Assembly: GCA_910587085.1 (NCBI GenBank)
Contig: CAJUMC010000046.1
Span: 1 to 25,256, forward strand
Source: an uncultured Lachnospiraceae bacterium
GTDB lineage: Bacteria; Bacillota; Clostridia; Lachnospirales; Lachnospiraceae
Direction: 5' to 3'
DNA: 25,256 nt
Shown: piece after piece, positions 8,611 through 16,323 of the stretch
Layout: the number at the start of each line of letters is the position of its first letter
Position numbering within the stretch: the first letter of the stretch is position 1
Program-made: the position numbers and the translations under genes
Notes under the pieces: model-generated
Told to the model about the DNA's origin: nothing
The model's input: the letters and a program-made list of their open reading frames with translations, nothing else
Databases searched by the model: none

Positions 8611-9053
8611 GTCGATATCAATCTTCCTGCCGGCGCGTATGTTTTTTTCTTTTTTTCAGTCTCGTACCATACCTCCAGCGGTTCTCCGTTTTTCCAGATC
8701 GTATGTGTTACAAGAGTCTTCTCCCCGTCCTCCTCCACAGTATACAGGCTGTTGATCACAGCCCGCAGCTTTTCTTTTATGCGCTCGAAAGTCTGACTCA
8801 GTACTTCAGGGCAGACAGCGGTAAGGCAGGTCCGGGCAATCTTTACTGCGATGGGATTATCGACACCCACGCATTTCCGGCCGAGCTTTACGGCCTCAAG
8901 CAGGGTAACACCGGAACCGCAGAAGCTGTCCAGCACGGTTTCCTCCGGCTCCGTGTAAGCTTCAATAAATTTCGAAATCTCGTTGAACGGCTTTTTGCCC
9001 CAGTATTTGTGCATGGCATAAATGCCCTTGTACGTATTTTTATTTACTCCCAA
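8535..9053 (-). CDS. DNA methyltransferase, N-terminal part (SAM-binding motif), ends after a frame change
   Basis: A 172-aa frame starting with TTG 9053, behind AAAAGGGAAA and overlapping the previous gene by 10 bp. It carries the entry motif AMHKYWGKKP (13-22) and methyltransferase motif I DSFCGSGVTLLEA (42-54), which binds S-adenosylmethionine, followed by an acidic motif II region (GVDN). After residue 135 or so the homology moves to the -1 frame at an A7-G-A7 tract, and the last 30 residues here are out-of-frame Arg-rich nonsense. Joining the frames by a -1 shift gives one 510-aa protein with motif order I then IV. It is the distal gene of the operon that begins with the 1206-aa protein. 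Confidence 0.72.
   Translation of the reverse strand: MGVNKNTYKGIYAMHKYWGKKPFNEISKFIEAYTEPEETVLDSFCGSGVTLLEAVKLGRKCVGVDNPIAVKIARTCLTAVCPEVLSQTFERIKEKLRAVINSLYTVEEDGEKTLVTHTIWKNGEPLEVWYETEKKKKTYAPAGRLISTCQKIRLCRRTGIRRARCMRTRESM
8641..8657 (-). other. A7-G-A7 tract with A_AAA_AAG slippery heptamer at the methyltransferase frame change
   Basis: On the minus strand G-A7-G-A7-C occupies 8657-8641. In the upstream reading frame the codons are GAA AAA AAG, which place the classic -1 slippery heptamer A_AAA_AAG exactly in register at 8655-8649. A slip by -1 leads into GAA AAA AAC ATA CGC and on into the catalytic half. A GGAGG lies about 16 bases upstream, farther than the usual stimulatory distance, and no strong downstream hairpin was found. 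A single-base indel in either A7 run would give the same picture. Confidence 0.6.
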
Positions 9054-10156
9054 TTTCCCTTTTCCTCCGCCAGTTCCCTGCGGCAGCGCTCCAGCTGCTC
9101 GTTGTTGAATTCCAGACGTTCCCGAATTTTCTGCCGCCTGGTATTGAGATGATGACGCACCTCAACCATCTCCTTGTCGTCAAGCAGCGCATCCGCCTGG
9201 TAAATCCAGATTTCCGCGTCTTTCACCCCGGCTGCCCGGAGTATATTCACCAGCTGGCGCGTGTACTGTTCCAGCTGTTCCGTATTCTTCCGGTAGCGGC
9301 GTTCCTCCTCGCGCGCTTTTTTGTATCTCTCCCAGAGATCCGCCAGCTCCCGATAGCTTCCGACACAGTATTTTTCATAGCAGTAATCGAGCGTGCTCGT
9401 ACTGTTGACAAGCTTGATCTTGATCTTGTTTGTCAGCTGTATCACCCGGTTCTGCCGGTACACGGACTCCTTGAGCACCCTCTCGCAGGCAGCGGCGGCC
9501 GACGCGATGTAGGCCACAATCGCCGCGGCCATCACCGCGGTCAGAAGCAGAGGCAGCGTCATATCCGCCGATGCCGCCGCTCCGGCCACAAACAACGTGA
9601 GAAAAAGAATCACGACAAGCACCGCGCTTCCGATCGCCATCCTTCTCAGGAACTGCTTTTTATCCTCAGCCTGCTCCCGCTCGTAGCGTATTACTGCACG
9701 CTCCCCGTCCAGCTGCCGCAGATCCGCCATCACCATGCTCTGATACTGTTCCTGCTCATAAAGGTTTTTCAGCTCATTCGGTATTTCCTTCTCGTAGCGC
9801 TCCATCGCCCGGTACTGCTCTGTTGGAATCCGATCCGGGCTGTTCTGATATCTGCTGCGCTCTCTGCTGAGCTGAATTATCCCGTTCGCGGCAGCGTTCA
9901 CCACATTTCGCTCCTTCTGCTCAAGGCGGTCGATGCGCTGCATATCCGTAAGGTACGAAGTAACCGCTTCATATTCTCTGCGGGACAGCTCAATCTGACG
10001 TTCCAGCTCCTCCGCCCGCTCCTGCAGCGTGCCCTCGGGCTGTTCGGAAAATACTTCCGCTTTTTTTCTGCCCCACCGTTTTTTTTTCTCTTTTCGGAGA
10101 GTTTCCGAAAATTCCGCCTCCGCGGCTTCGATTTCCCTGCGCCTTTTTCTTCTCAT
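9044..10156 (-). CDS. Coiled-coil protein with two central membrane helices
   Basis: A roughly 370-aa protein, read from ATG 10156, which overlaps the TPR stop codon by 4 bp (ATGA) and has GGAGG 5 bases upstream. The N-terminus is very basic (MRRKRRREIEA). A charged coiled-coil region of about 170 residues follows, then two membrane helices near 177-195 and 200-225 separated by a short turn, then a second coiled-coil region to the end. Both coiled-coil arms should therefore lie on the same side of the membrane, most likely the cytoplasm. I do not recognise a named family. Tight coupling to the TPR gene and the methyltransferase suggests it anchors the operon's products at the membrane. The ATG at 10168, inside the TPR gene, is less likely. 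Confidence 0.7.
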   Translation of the reverse strand: MRRKRRREIEAAEAEFSETLRKEKKKRWGRKKAEVFSEQPEGTLQERAEELERQIELSRREYEAVTSYLTDMQRIDRLEQKERNVVNAAANGIIQLSRERSRYQNSPDRIPTEQYRAMERYEKEIPNELKNLYEQEQYQSMVMADLRQLDGERAVIRYEREQAEDKKQFLRRMAIGSAVLVVILFLTLFVAGAAASADMTLPLLLTAVMAAAIVAYIASAAAACERVLKESVYRQNRVIQLTNKIKIKLVNSTSTLDYCYEKYCVGSYRELADLWERYKKAREEERRYRKNTEQLEQYTRQLVNILRAAGVKDAEIWIYQADALLDDKEMVEVRHHLNTRRQKIRERLEFNNEQLERCRRELAEEKGNWE

Positions 10157-11034
10157 TCCCGCCTCCATGCCGCAGCCGGCTCCTGTCCGGCAGTTCTCTG
10201 CCGCGCGCTCTCCCGGTACTCGTTTTTCAGCTTCTCCAGCAGCTTATCCGCACACTGATAATATTCCGCAATCTTTCCCTGTTCATGCAGCGCCTTCAGC
10301 CTTTCCAGCTCCTGCCAGGCAGGCGTCGTTTCCGCCGCCGTCCTCGCCAGATACAACGCCTGCGTCGTCTGCTCGATCACTTCCCTGCGGGGAAGCAGCG
10401 TTTTCAGCTCCTCTGCCAGCACCTGCTCCTGACCTGCCAGCTTCAGCGACATCAGATACTGCTTCAGCGACTCATCCGACCGGTTGAGCCGGTACGCCTC
10501 CCGGAAATGCCCCTGCGCCTGCCGGAATGCCCCCTCGCGCATCTCGGACACCGCCAGATTGTGAAGCATGTTTCCGTGCTCCCTCTCGGTAAAAACCGCC
10601 AGTTCCTCCTCTCCGAGAATCTGCCGGTAGATTCTGCACGCCTCGGCCTCTCTCCCCTCTGACAGCAGCCGATCCGCATTCCATTTTCTGCGCTGCACCG
10701 GACTCATTCCGCAGAAATCATCGTAGCGCCGGAGAAACTCCTTGATCTCCCCCTCGTCAAAATAGTCCGTACTGCAGAAAATCGCCACCAGAATATCCTT
10801 TGCCCCCGCCCGGCTTTCACAGAGCTGCCGAAGACAGCCCGCCCTATCCGAAAGGCCGAGCTCCTCGCTGATAAACCGGATCAGTTCCGGGTCAAACAGC
10901 TCGTCCTGCATTACAAACGCATTGTGATAAAGGATATGGCATAATTCTTCCATGCTGGCCGCCGACTGGCCGATCGAACGGAAGAAGTACGGGCGCGCCG
11001 TTCTTCTTCCAGTACACAAAATAACTTTTCCCAT
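10153..11034 (-). CDS. TPR-containing protein of the Hsp70-like operon
   Basis: A 293-aa soluble protein. ATG 11034 is chosen because the N-terminal MGKVILCTGRRTARPYFF segment follows a GGGGAG ribosome site by 7 bases; the longer frame adds ten unlikely residues. Residues about 20-130 are a helical region (SMEELCHILYHNAF..., a LEE/LGL helix, then a YDDFCGMSP loop). Residues about 130-235 contain two to three TPR-like helical pairs (KWNADRLLSEGREAEACRIYRQIL and HNLAVSEMREGAFRQAQGHF). The C-terminus is charged and helical. TPRs mediate protein contacts, and the place after an Hsp70-like gene suggests a co-chaperone or scaffold role. No catalytic motif was seen. I believe similar genes accompany this operon in other Lachnospiraceae, but could not check. 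Confidence 0.75.
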   Translation of the reverse strand: MGKVILCTGRRTARPYFFRSIGQSAASMEELCHILYHNAFVMQDELFDPELIRFISEELGLSDRAGCLRQLCESRAGAKDILVAIFCSTDYFDEGEIKEFLRRYDDFCGMSPVQRRKWNADRLLSEGREAEACRIYRQILGEEELAVFTEREHGNMLHNLAVSEMREGAFRQAQGHFREAYRLNRSDESLKQYLMSLKLAGQEQVLAEELKTLLPRREVIEQTTQALYLARTAAETTPAWQELERLKALHEQGKIAEYYQCADKLLEKLKNEYRESARQRTAGQEPAAAWRRE

Positions 11035-11218
11035 TGCCGTACTCCCCCCTGTCTGCTGCAGCATAATTTGTTTGCGCTCCTGCGCGGCTCAGCCTGTACC
11101 CGGCCCGGTTCAAGCCGACCAATACTTCGCAGTTCAGCCGGCTCTCCGTCTCACAGCATAATCCGCCCTGTCTCTCCGCAGCCCATCTCTTCTGCAGGTG
11201 CGCCCCAACCCCTGCCTC
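11035..11218 (-). other. Long intra-operon gap, no feature recognised
   Basis: The 184 bases between the Hsp70-like stop and the TPR start are unusual in an operon whose other junctions overlap or are 31 bp apart. No clean promoter, hairpin or small gene with a ribosome site was found on the transcribed strand. Confidence 0.4.
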
Positions 11219-12466
11219 CTAGAGAATCTGCTCCCAGATTCTCCGGGTTCCCGCCTCCCTTCCGAAACCGAGATCGCGGATCTGCACAACGGGCGTCTCC
11301 CGGTCCGCATAGCTCAGGGAAAGCTCCAGCATCACCGTCTTGTTTTCCCGCTTCATCAGGTTTTCCAGAATCATCACCTCGTGCACCGGCTCTTTTTTCA
11401 GTACGTTGCTCACCAGAAATTCGATTTCCTGCGTCGCATCCAGGATAATACGGCACTGGCAGCCGGCGCTCCGGTAATCCTCCCCCGCATGCGCCAGCTC
11501 AACATAGCGCTCCTTCGCGTCATGATACAGCTTCACATAGATGCTTTCCCGAATCATATCGCCGGAAAGCAGCACGCAGCCGGCATCCATGCCTTCCGCG
11601 GCCATCTTCGCCGCATAGCAGGCTCCCTTTGTGTACAGATTCTGCCCGAAGAACACGCGCCTGCCCTCGCAGAGCTTGCGCAGCGTTTCGTCCGCCCAGC
11701 CGTCCGCAAAGCCGGAGCCGGTGACATAGAGCACCGTAACCGGCTGATTGTGAAGCTGCCGCATCGCAAGCTGATAAAACCAGTATGCCCTCCGCTCTCC
11801 CGGCTCCTCCTTCTCCCTGTGGACGCTGTATTCCTCCGTAAAATCCTCACTGCGTGCAAGTACCGTCAGAGGCTGCTTCCTTTTCGAGCAGGAAAGTCTC
11901 TCGTACCGGAAATGCTCCTCGTCGCAGTCGAACAGAGCTGCATCGTTCTGCCAGAGTTCCGGCGGCATATTAATGCAGTAATACATAAAACATTCCGTAT
12001 GAGACAGAAATTTCAGTCTGTCCTGCGGAATGCCGAGACGTACAAGACTGTCCCCAACCGGCTTCCGCAGCTCCTCCGCTTCCGCCGGCAGCGTCACAGC
12101 CATTCTGGCAATCTCCGACGTCCCGCTGCACTGCCGGCATATTCCCAGCAATCTTCTCAGATACTGCTCCATCAGAGCTTCCCCGGACCAGGTGCCGCCA
12201 GCAAGCTGCACCTGCCCGCCGTCGAGCATTTTTCTCAGCAGGCCGCTCACCAGCTCTCCGCCGCCGCGCTCCGCCAGACGGAGTGCCTCCTGCCCGGAAA
12301 CCCAGCCCCCGTCGGCCGCCCGGCGGCAGAGCACGGCCGGCATCAGCAGTTCCTGCTGTTCCCCCGAAAAACAGACGGATTCCGGCTCGCCTGTCCTGCT
12401 GTTATAGCGGCTGATCTGCGTGATATCCCAGCTCAGATCCAGCCCGTAATAGAGGAAATCCGACAT
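11219..12466 (-). CDS. Hsp70/actin-fold ATPase-like protein with degenerate phosphate loops
   Basis: A 415-aa protein laid out like the nucleotide-binding domain of Hsp70/actin superfamily proteins. The N-terminal phosphate-1 hairpin is YYGLDLSWDITQIS (residues 6-19). A second phosphate-2-like strand, ALFDCDEEHF, lies near 177-186. An adenosine-like motif, VLYVTGSGF, is near 247-255, followed by QNLYTKGACYAA. The usual Gly and Thr residues of the phosphate loops are partly replaced, so ATP hydrolysis is uncertain. There is no Hsp70 substrate-binding domain; the C-terminal 100 residues look like a small beta-rich extension. ATG 12466 follows GGGAGG by 8 bases, 31 bp after the 1206-aa gene. It may correspond to Pfam DUF5716, which I recall but could not verify. 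Confidence 0.65.
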   Translation of the reverse strand: MSDFLYYGLDLSWDITQISRYNSRTGEPESVCFSGEQQELLMPAVLCRRAADGGWVSGQEALRLAERGGGELVSGLLRKMLDGGQVQLAGGTWSGEALMEQYLRRLLGICRQCSGTSEIARMAVTLPAEAEELRKPVGDSLVRLGIPQDRLKFLSHTECFMYYCINMPPELWQNDAALFDCDEEHFRYERLSCSKRKQPLTVLARSEDFTEEYSVHREKEEPGERRAYWFYQLAMRQLHNQPVTVLYVTGSGFADGWADETLRKLCEGRRVFFGQNLYTKGACYAAKMAAEGMDAGCVLLSGDMIRESIYVKLYHDAKERYVELAHAGEDYRSAGCQCRIILDATQEIEFLVSNVLKKEPVHEVMILENLMKRENKTVMLELSLSYADRETPVVQIRDLGFGREAGTRRIWEQIL

Positions 12467-12497
12467 TCCTCAGTCCTCCCTTCATCACGATCCGCGG

Positions 12498-15400
12498 TCA
12501 ATCCGAAATCGGCCGAAACAGATGGGCCGCCTCGTGCTCCGTACGGATGTAGCTCTCCAGCAGGCTCAGCACTGCCGCCTCCTCCTTCATCTGATGTGCC
12601 GTCAGTATCAGATTCAGATTATCAAAGCGGCTTCCCCGTCCGTCCGGCAGCTGCGCCTCGCGCGTCACGGTCGTGCTCTCCGTCAGTTTCTCCTCGCCGT
12701 CCGTCTCCTCCGTAATATAATACTGCAGGCTTTCCTCCCCGAACAGGATAAAGCCGTACACAAAAATCCCGCAGAACGCATTCTGCATCTTTGCCTCACG
12801 GAACTCCTCCCCATCCCCGATCCGGTAATGAATTTTCACTATGCTTTCCGGATCTGTGCGGTATTCCACAAAGTATTTGTCATACATCCACCCCGGCAGT
12901 TCTGTAATGTGCTCAAAGCTTCGGTAAAATGGAAGAATAATTCCCTTTTTCAGCAGGATATGAAGCCTGCTGCCAATAAAGCTGTTCTGCCTCTCCGTCA
13001 GCTCTCCCGCCTCCGAATATCTGCGCAGCAGCGCAGCCGTGCAGATATCATTTTCCTCCATGCCCGCTTCACGCTCCATAATCTCAAAAAGCTCGTCCGG
13101 CAGCGCGCGGTCCTTCGTCAGATATTTATACGCGTGATAATTCAGATAGGCCCGGATCAGCAGCCGGTTTGTGCCGTAGCGATAATAGCTCATAAACACC
13201 GTCTGCGCGTTTCCGATATAGCTCTCTGCAAACAGCATCTGTCCAAGCAGGCTTTCCTCCAGCGCTTCCGTGTCCAGCTCCGCATTTCTGGCCGCCTTCC
13301 AGATATCGTACATGCTGCGGGTTGAGCCGTGATAGAACCGGCAGAGATATTCCAGCAGACCCCCGTCGTATTTGCCGCTGTCAAAGGCCCTGCGCGAGAG
13401 AAAGAGCAGAAACCGGCTGAATTCCCCGGCTTCTCCGCCCGCCAGCAGCCGTTCCGCCAGCTTTGCCAGGCGCTTTCCTTCCACGCCTTCCGTCCCGTAG
13501 CGCTGCAGCGCCCCGGCAGCCTCGGCATCAAAGCCCCGCGTAATCAGAAAGCCGATAAACTTTGCCCGCTGCGCGGCCTCCAGCTCTTCCAGATCAATCT
13601 GCCGGAGATAATGCTCAAACAGCTCGCTCTCACAGTTTTCGTAGTAGTAATCCGTCAGTTCCAGGACACAGCGGTTCCTCAGCCCGCCGGAAATATCATC
13701 CTGTACCGCGATTCTCTGCAGAAGCTCCTGTTTCTGCTCACCGTATTTCTGATAGCAGAACACCTGCTCCGCAAGATATAAAAGCAGCCCGGTATCCGAG
13801 CAGCCAGCCTCGTAGCTCTTCCAGAGATACTCATCCAGCTCGAGCAGCTTCTCTCTTTGTACGGGAGCGGCAGACTTCGTCTTCTCCGCCCCGCCCGAAG
13901 GAGCGTTATGCTGCTCCTGGCACAGATTCTGCAGCGGGTAGAGATCTCCATAAGCATCCTTAAGACAAATCTCCGCATCCTCCGTATAAACCCGAATATA
14001 TGCACGCCCGCCGACAAATGGCACCTCTTCGCTCTGCTCCATGTCCGGGTGACGAACGCACACGCTGCGCATCGCTTCCAGGCGGCAGGAAATACGCCAG
14101 GTAAACGCAATCTGAGGAAGAGCGCGGGCCTCCTCCTCACTCTCCGGACCGTTCTGAAAAATATCGCTGTAGATCACCGCGAGCGAACTGCTGACAGACC
14201 CGGCCCGCAGCCGCTCTCCCGCAAAGCTCCCGATCTCTCCGCGGAATTTTTGATAGAGGGCAGGATTTTGTTCTTTATGCCGGATCACATCCGCATACAG
14301 CCGCGCCCTCTTTCGGTCACTCAATCCGGCTCCGCCGCCGAAATACGCGTAAATACCCGGATCAATCACCGCCGCGGACTCGTCGTTCAGGCAGCTCATA
14401 TAAAATTCAGGCAGCTCCGCAAGCCGCAGCTGTGCCTCCGCCCCCAGCTGAAACCACCGGAAATAGCGCGGCTCCCTGCTCCCGCTTCTTATGATCAGCG
14501 CGCAGATTGCCTCGAGCAGTTCCCGATCCGGCTTTTGCTCATAACAGCGGACAAGCACGCGGTACAGCAGCGCGGACATGCTTTTCTCCCTGGCCGCCAG
14601 ATATGCGACCCGGCTTTGAAGCCCGCTGCCGAAGTAGCCGAGCGAAAGAGCAAACTGCAGAATAGCCAGCTCAAAGGTTCCCAGGCCGGAAAGCAGCGAA
14701 ACATCCTCCCGCACAGCGGCCAGCGCCTCGAACAGCAGCACCGGCCGCCAGCCGTTCCGCCCGGAGAACCCGCGGATCGCTTCCAGTCTCTTCTTTCTGT
14801 CCTGATATTCCTTTTTTATATACAGCAGATACCACAAAAGCAGCCAGCGATCCGGATGTTTTTCGTACAGTTCCGCGAGCCTTTCCGAGGCATCCTCCGG
14901 AGAAAGCGGCGGCTTTTTCTGCAGGGCCTGCAGATAGTACAGTCCCCCCTCCGCATCCGGGTACTGCGACAGCAGCTCCCGCTGTCCCGGCTCGTCAAAA
15001 AAGGTCAGGGCATTGCCGGCCGCCGATTCCTTTCCTGATACCTGCCAGATATGTATCTGATACAGCCTTGTAAGAAGTCTCGCCGCAGGTTCGGCATCCT
15101 CCCCGCGGAACAGGGTCAGACAGCGCTCTGCCTCCGCAATATACTGCTTTACGTTTCTCTGCCCGCTGCGGAACAGGAGGTAATTTTCCGTCAGCCCGGC
15201 CTGCGCGCGCCGTCGCCTCCTCCTCTGCTCCTTCTGTTCCGGATTTTTGTGCTCAACCGCGCAGCATACCGGAATCTCCAGCGTCTGATTTGCACAGACG
15301 GCCCGTATCACGGCGCGGTGAAGCCCGGGCCCAAGCCCCGACGGATTCACAATCATCTCGATTTCCGCGCACCCGTTTACAAAATCCTCCGAGGAAAACG

Positions 15401-16118
15401 AGGTTCTCGTCAGGCTGATAAAAGCAGCGCTGCAGGACAGTTCAAAACACACAAATCCCCACTCGTCCTTCTGAAAAACCAGCTTGTCCATAAACGGATA
15501 GCCGGCCGCCCGGTACGAAAGCTCCTCCGCCTGCGCAGAAACCCGAACCGGCTTCTTCTTCCCTGCGGCAACCAGAAATTCCTCCAGCGCATGCCCACGC
15601 GTCTTCGTGCCGGCAAGCATCCGGTACAGCACCCTCTGCCTTCCTGCGCGGCAGAACAGCGCTTCGCCGAAACGGCTGTCAAAAAACAGTTCCTCCGCCC
15701 CGGCCCAGTTTTCCTTCGCAAGTCCCGCAAACTGAAACAAATCATGTATCTCCCCGGCGGAGGACAAAAGCTGCGGCAGCCGGACAACGGCCTCATAGGC
15801 AAGCCCGGCTTCACCGATATCCGTCACAATCCGCAGCTTTCCCTCATACCTTTCGCCGTCCCCCCCATGCTCGGCATGAAATACAAAGGGAATCTCATTT
15901 TCTTCCCCCACAAACTGCTCCTTCTCCAGCTCGAGCAGGAGGCTGTCGGAATAGATAACGCCCTTCATTCTTCTGTTTTTACTGTTGCTGATACAAAAGC
16001 AGCCGCGGTATATTCTTCCCGCCTCGGCGCGTATGACAAGCTTTTCCTCCGATAGCAGCAGCTGCGGCAGCTGATATTCAAATTTTCCTTTTGCTAACTG
16101 CTCTATCTTTTCTTTCAA
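12498..16118 (-). CDS. Giant 1206-aa helical-repeat protein, first gene of the Hsp70-like operon
   Basis: The start is TTG 16118, 6 bases after GGAGG. Residues 1-290 look beta-rich, like one or more Ig/FN3-type sandwiches (VIRAEAGRIYRGCFCISN and VSAQAEELSYRA). A very basic hinge, QRRRRRRAQ, lies near residue 297. About 310-1060 is a long array of amphipathic helices resembling degenerate TPR or HEAT units. About 1080-1150 returns to a beta-rich unit (IVKIHYRIGDGEEF and YGFILFGEESLQYYI). There is no signal peptide or membrane span, so it is cytoplasmic. Size and architecture suggest a scaffold for its operon partners. It resembles what I remember as Pfam DUF5717; no biochemical function is known to me. 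Composition matches its neighbours. Confidence 0.72.
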   Translation of the reverse strand: MKEKIEQLAKGKFEYQLPQLLLSEEKLVIRAEAGRIYRGCFCISNSKNRRMKGVIYSDSLLLELEKEQFVGEENEIPFVFHAEHGGDGERYEGKLRIVTDIGEAGLAYEAVVRLPQLLSSAGEIHDLFQFAGLAKENWAGAEELFFDSRFGEALFCRAGRQRVLYRMLAGTKTRGHALEEFLVAAGKKKPVRVSAQAEELSYRAAGYPFMDKLVFQKDEWGFVCFELSCSAAFISLTRTSFSSEDFVNGCAEIEMIVNPSGLGPGLHRAVIRAVCANQTLEIPVCCAVEHKNPEQKEQRRRRRRAQAGLTENYLLFRSGQRNVKQYIAEAERCLTLFRGEDAEPAARLLTRLYQIHIWQVSGKESAAGNALTFFDEPGQRELLSQYPDAEGGLYYLQALQKKPPLSPEDASERLAELYEKHPDRWLLLWYLLYIKKEYQDRKKRLEAIRGFSGRNGWRPVLLFEALAAVREDVSLLSGLGTFELAILQFALSLGYFGSGLQSRVAYLAAREKSMSALLYRVLVRCYEQKPDRELLEAICALIIRSGSREPRYFRWFQLGAEAQLRLAELPEFYMSCLNDESAAVIDPGIYAYFGGGAGLSDRKRARLYADVIRHKEQNPALYQKFRGEIGSFAGERLRAGSVSSSLAVIYSDIFQNGPESEEEARALPQIAFTWRISCRLEAMRSVCVRHPDMEQSEEVPFVGGRAYIRVYTEDAEICLKDAYGDLYPLQNLCQEQHNAPSGGAEKTKSAAPVQREKLLELDEYLWKSYEAGCSDTGLLLYLAEQVFCYQKYGEQKQELLQRIAVQDDISGGLRNRCVLELTDYYYENCESELFEHYLRQIDLEELEAAQRAKFIGFLITRGFDAEAAGALQRYGTEGVEGKRLAKLAERLLAGGEAGEFSRFLLFLSRRAFDSGKYDGGLLEYLCRFYHGSTRSMYDIWKAARNAELDTEALEESLLGQMLFAESYIGNAQTVFMSYYRYGTNRLLIRAYLNYHAYKYLTKDRALPDELFEIMEREAGMEENDICTAALLRRYSEAGELTERQNSFIGSRLHILLKKGIILPFYRSFEHITELPGWMYDKYFVEYRTDPESIVKIHYRIGDGEEFREAKMQNAFCGIFVYGFILFGEESLQYYITEETDGEEKLTESTTVTREAQLPDGRGSRFDNLNLILTAHQMKEEAAVLSLLESYIRTEHEAAHLFRPISD

Positions 16119-16153
16119 ACTTCTCCTCCGTTCCGGTATTTTCTGCTATTTTT

Positions 16154-16182
16154 TCCGATAATTTTCCGATATCCTCCGGATA
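16154..16182 (-). repeat. Three phased TCCGATA-like repeats at the operon promoter
   Basis: On the plus strand TCCGATA (16154-16160), TCCGATA (16165-16171) and TCCGGATA (16175-16182) start 11 and 10 bases apart, one helical turn each. A further TCCGGA lies at 16193-16198 on the other side of the -10 box. They cover the expected transcription start of the large minus-strand operon and could be a regulator's binding array. Confidence 0.4.
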
Positions 16183-16210
16183 TTATATCATGTCCGGAAC
16201 AATTTGAAAA
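16182..16210 (-). promoter_or_regulatory. Promoter of the 1206-aa protein operon
   Basis: On the minus strand, -35 TTTTCA (16210-16205) and a perfect -10 TATAAT (16187-16182) are separated by 17 bp. The -10 lies about 64 bases upstream of the TTG start. This is the only clear promoter before five closely spaced genes. Confidence 0.6.
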
Positions 16211-16226
16211 CAGGTTTTCTTGCATC

Positions 16227-16255
16227 TTTACAAGACGCTGATTTCGTGGTATGAT
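16227..16255 (+). promoter_or_regulatory. Promoter of the FliD-like gene
   Basis: TTTACA (16227-16232), a 17-bp spacer and TATGAT (16250-16255) lie upstream of GGAGG (16311) and ATG 16324. It is back to back with the minus-strand operon promoter, so the two -35 regions are only about 16 bp apart and could be co-regulated. Confidence 0.65.
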
Positions 16256-16323
16256 AACTTTGAATAATCAGATTCAAATCAGAATGAATTTTTGTATAGA
16301 ATGCAGGAAAGGAGGCGGCCGGA

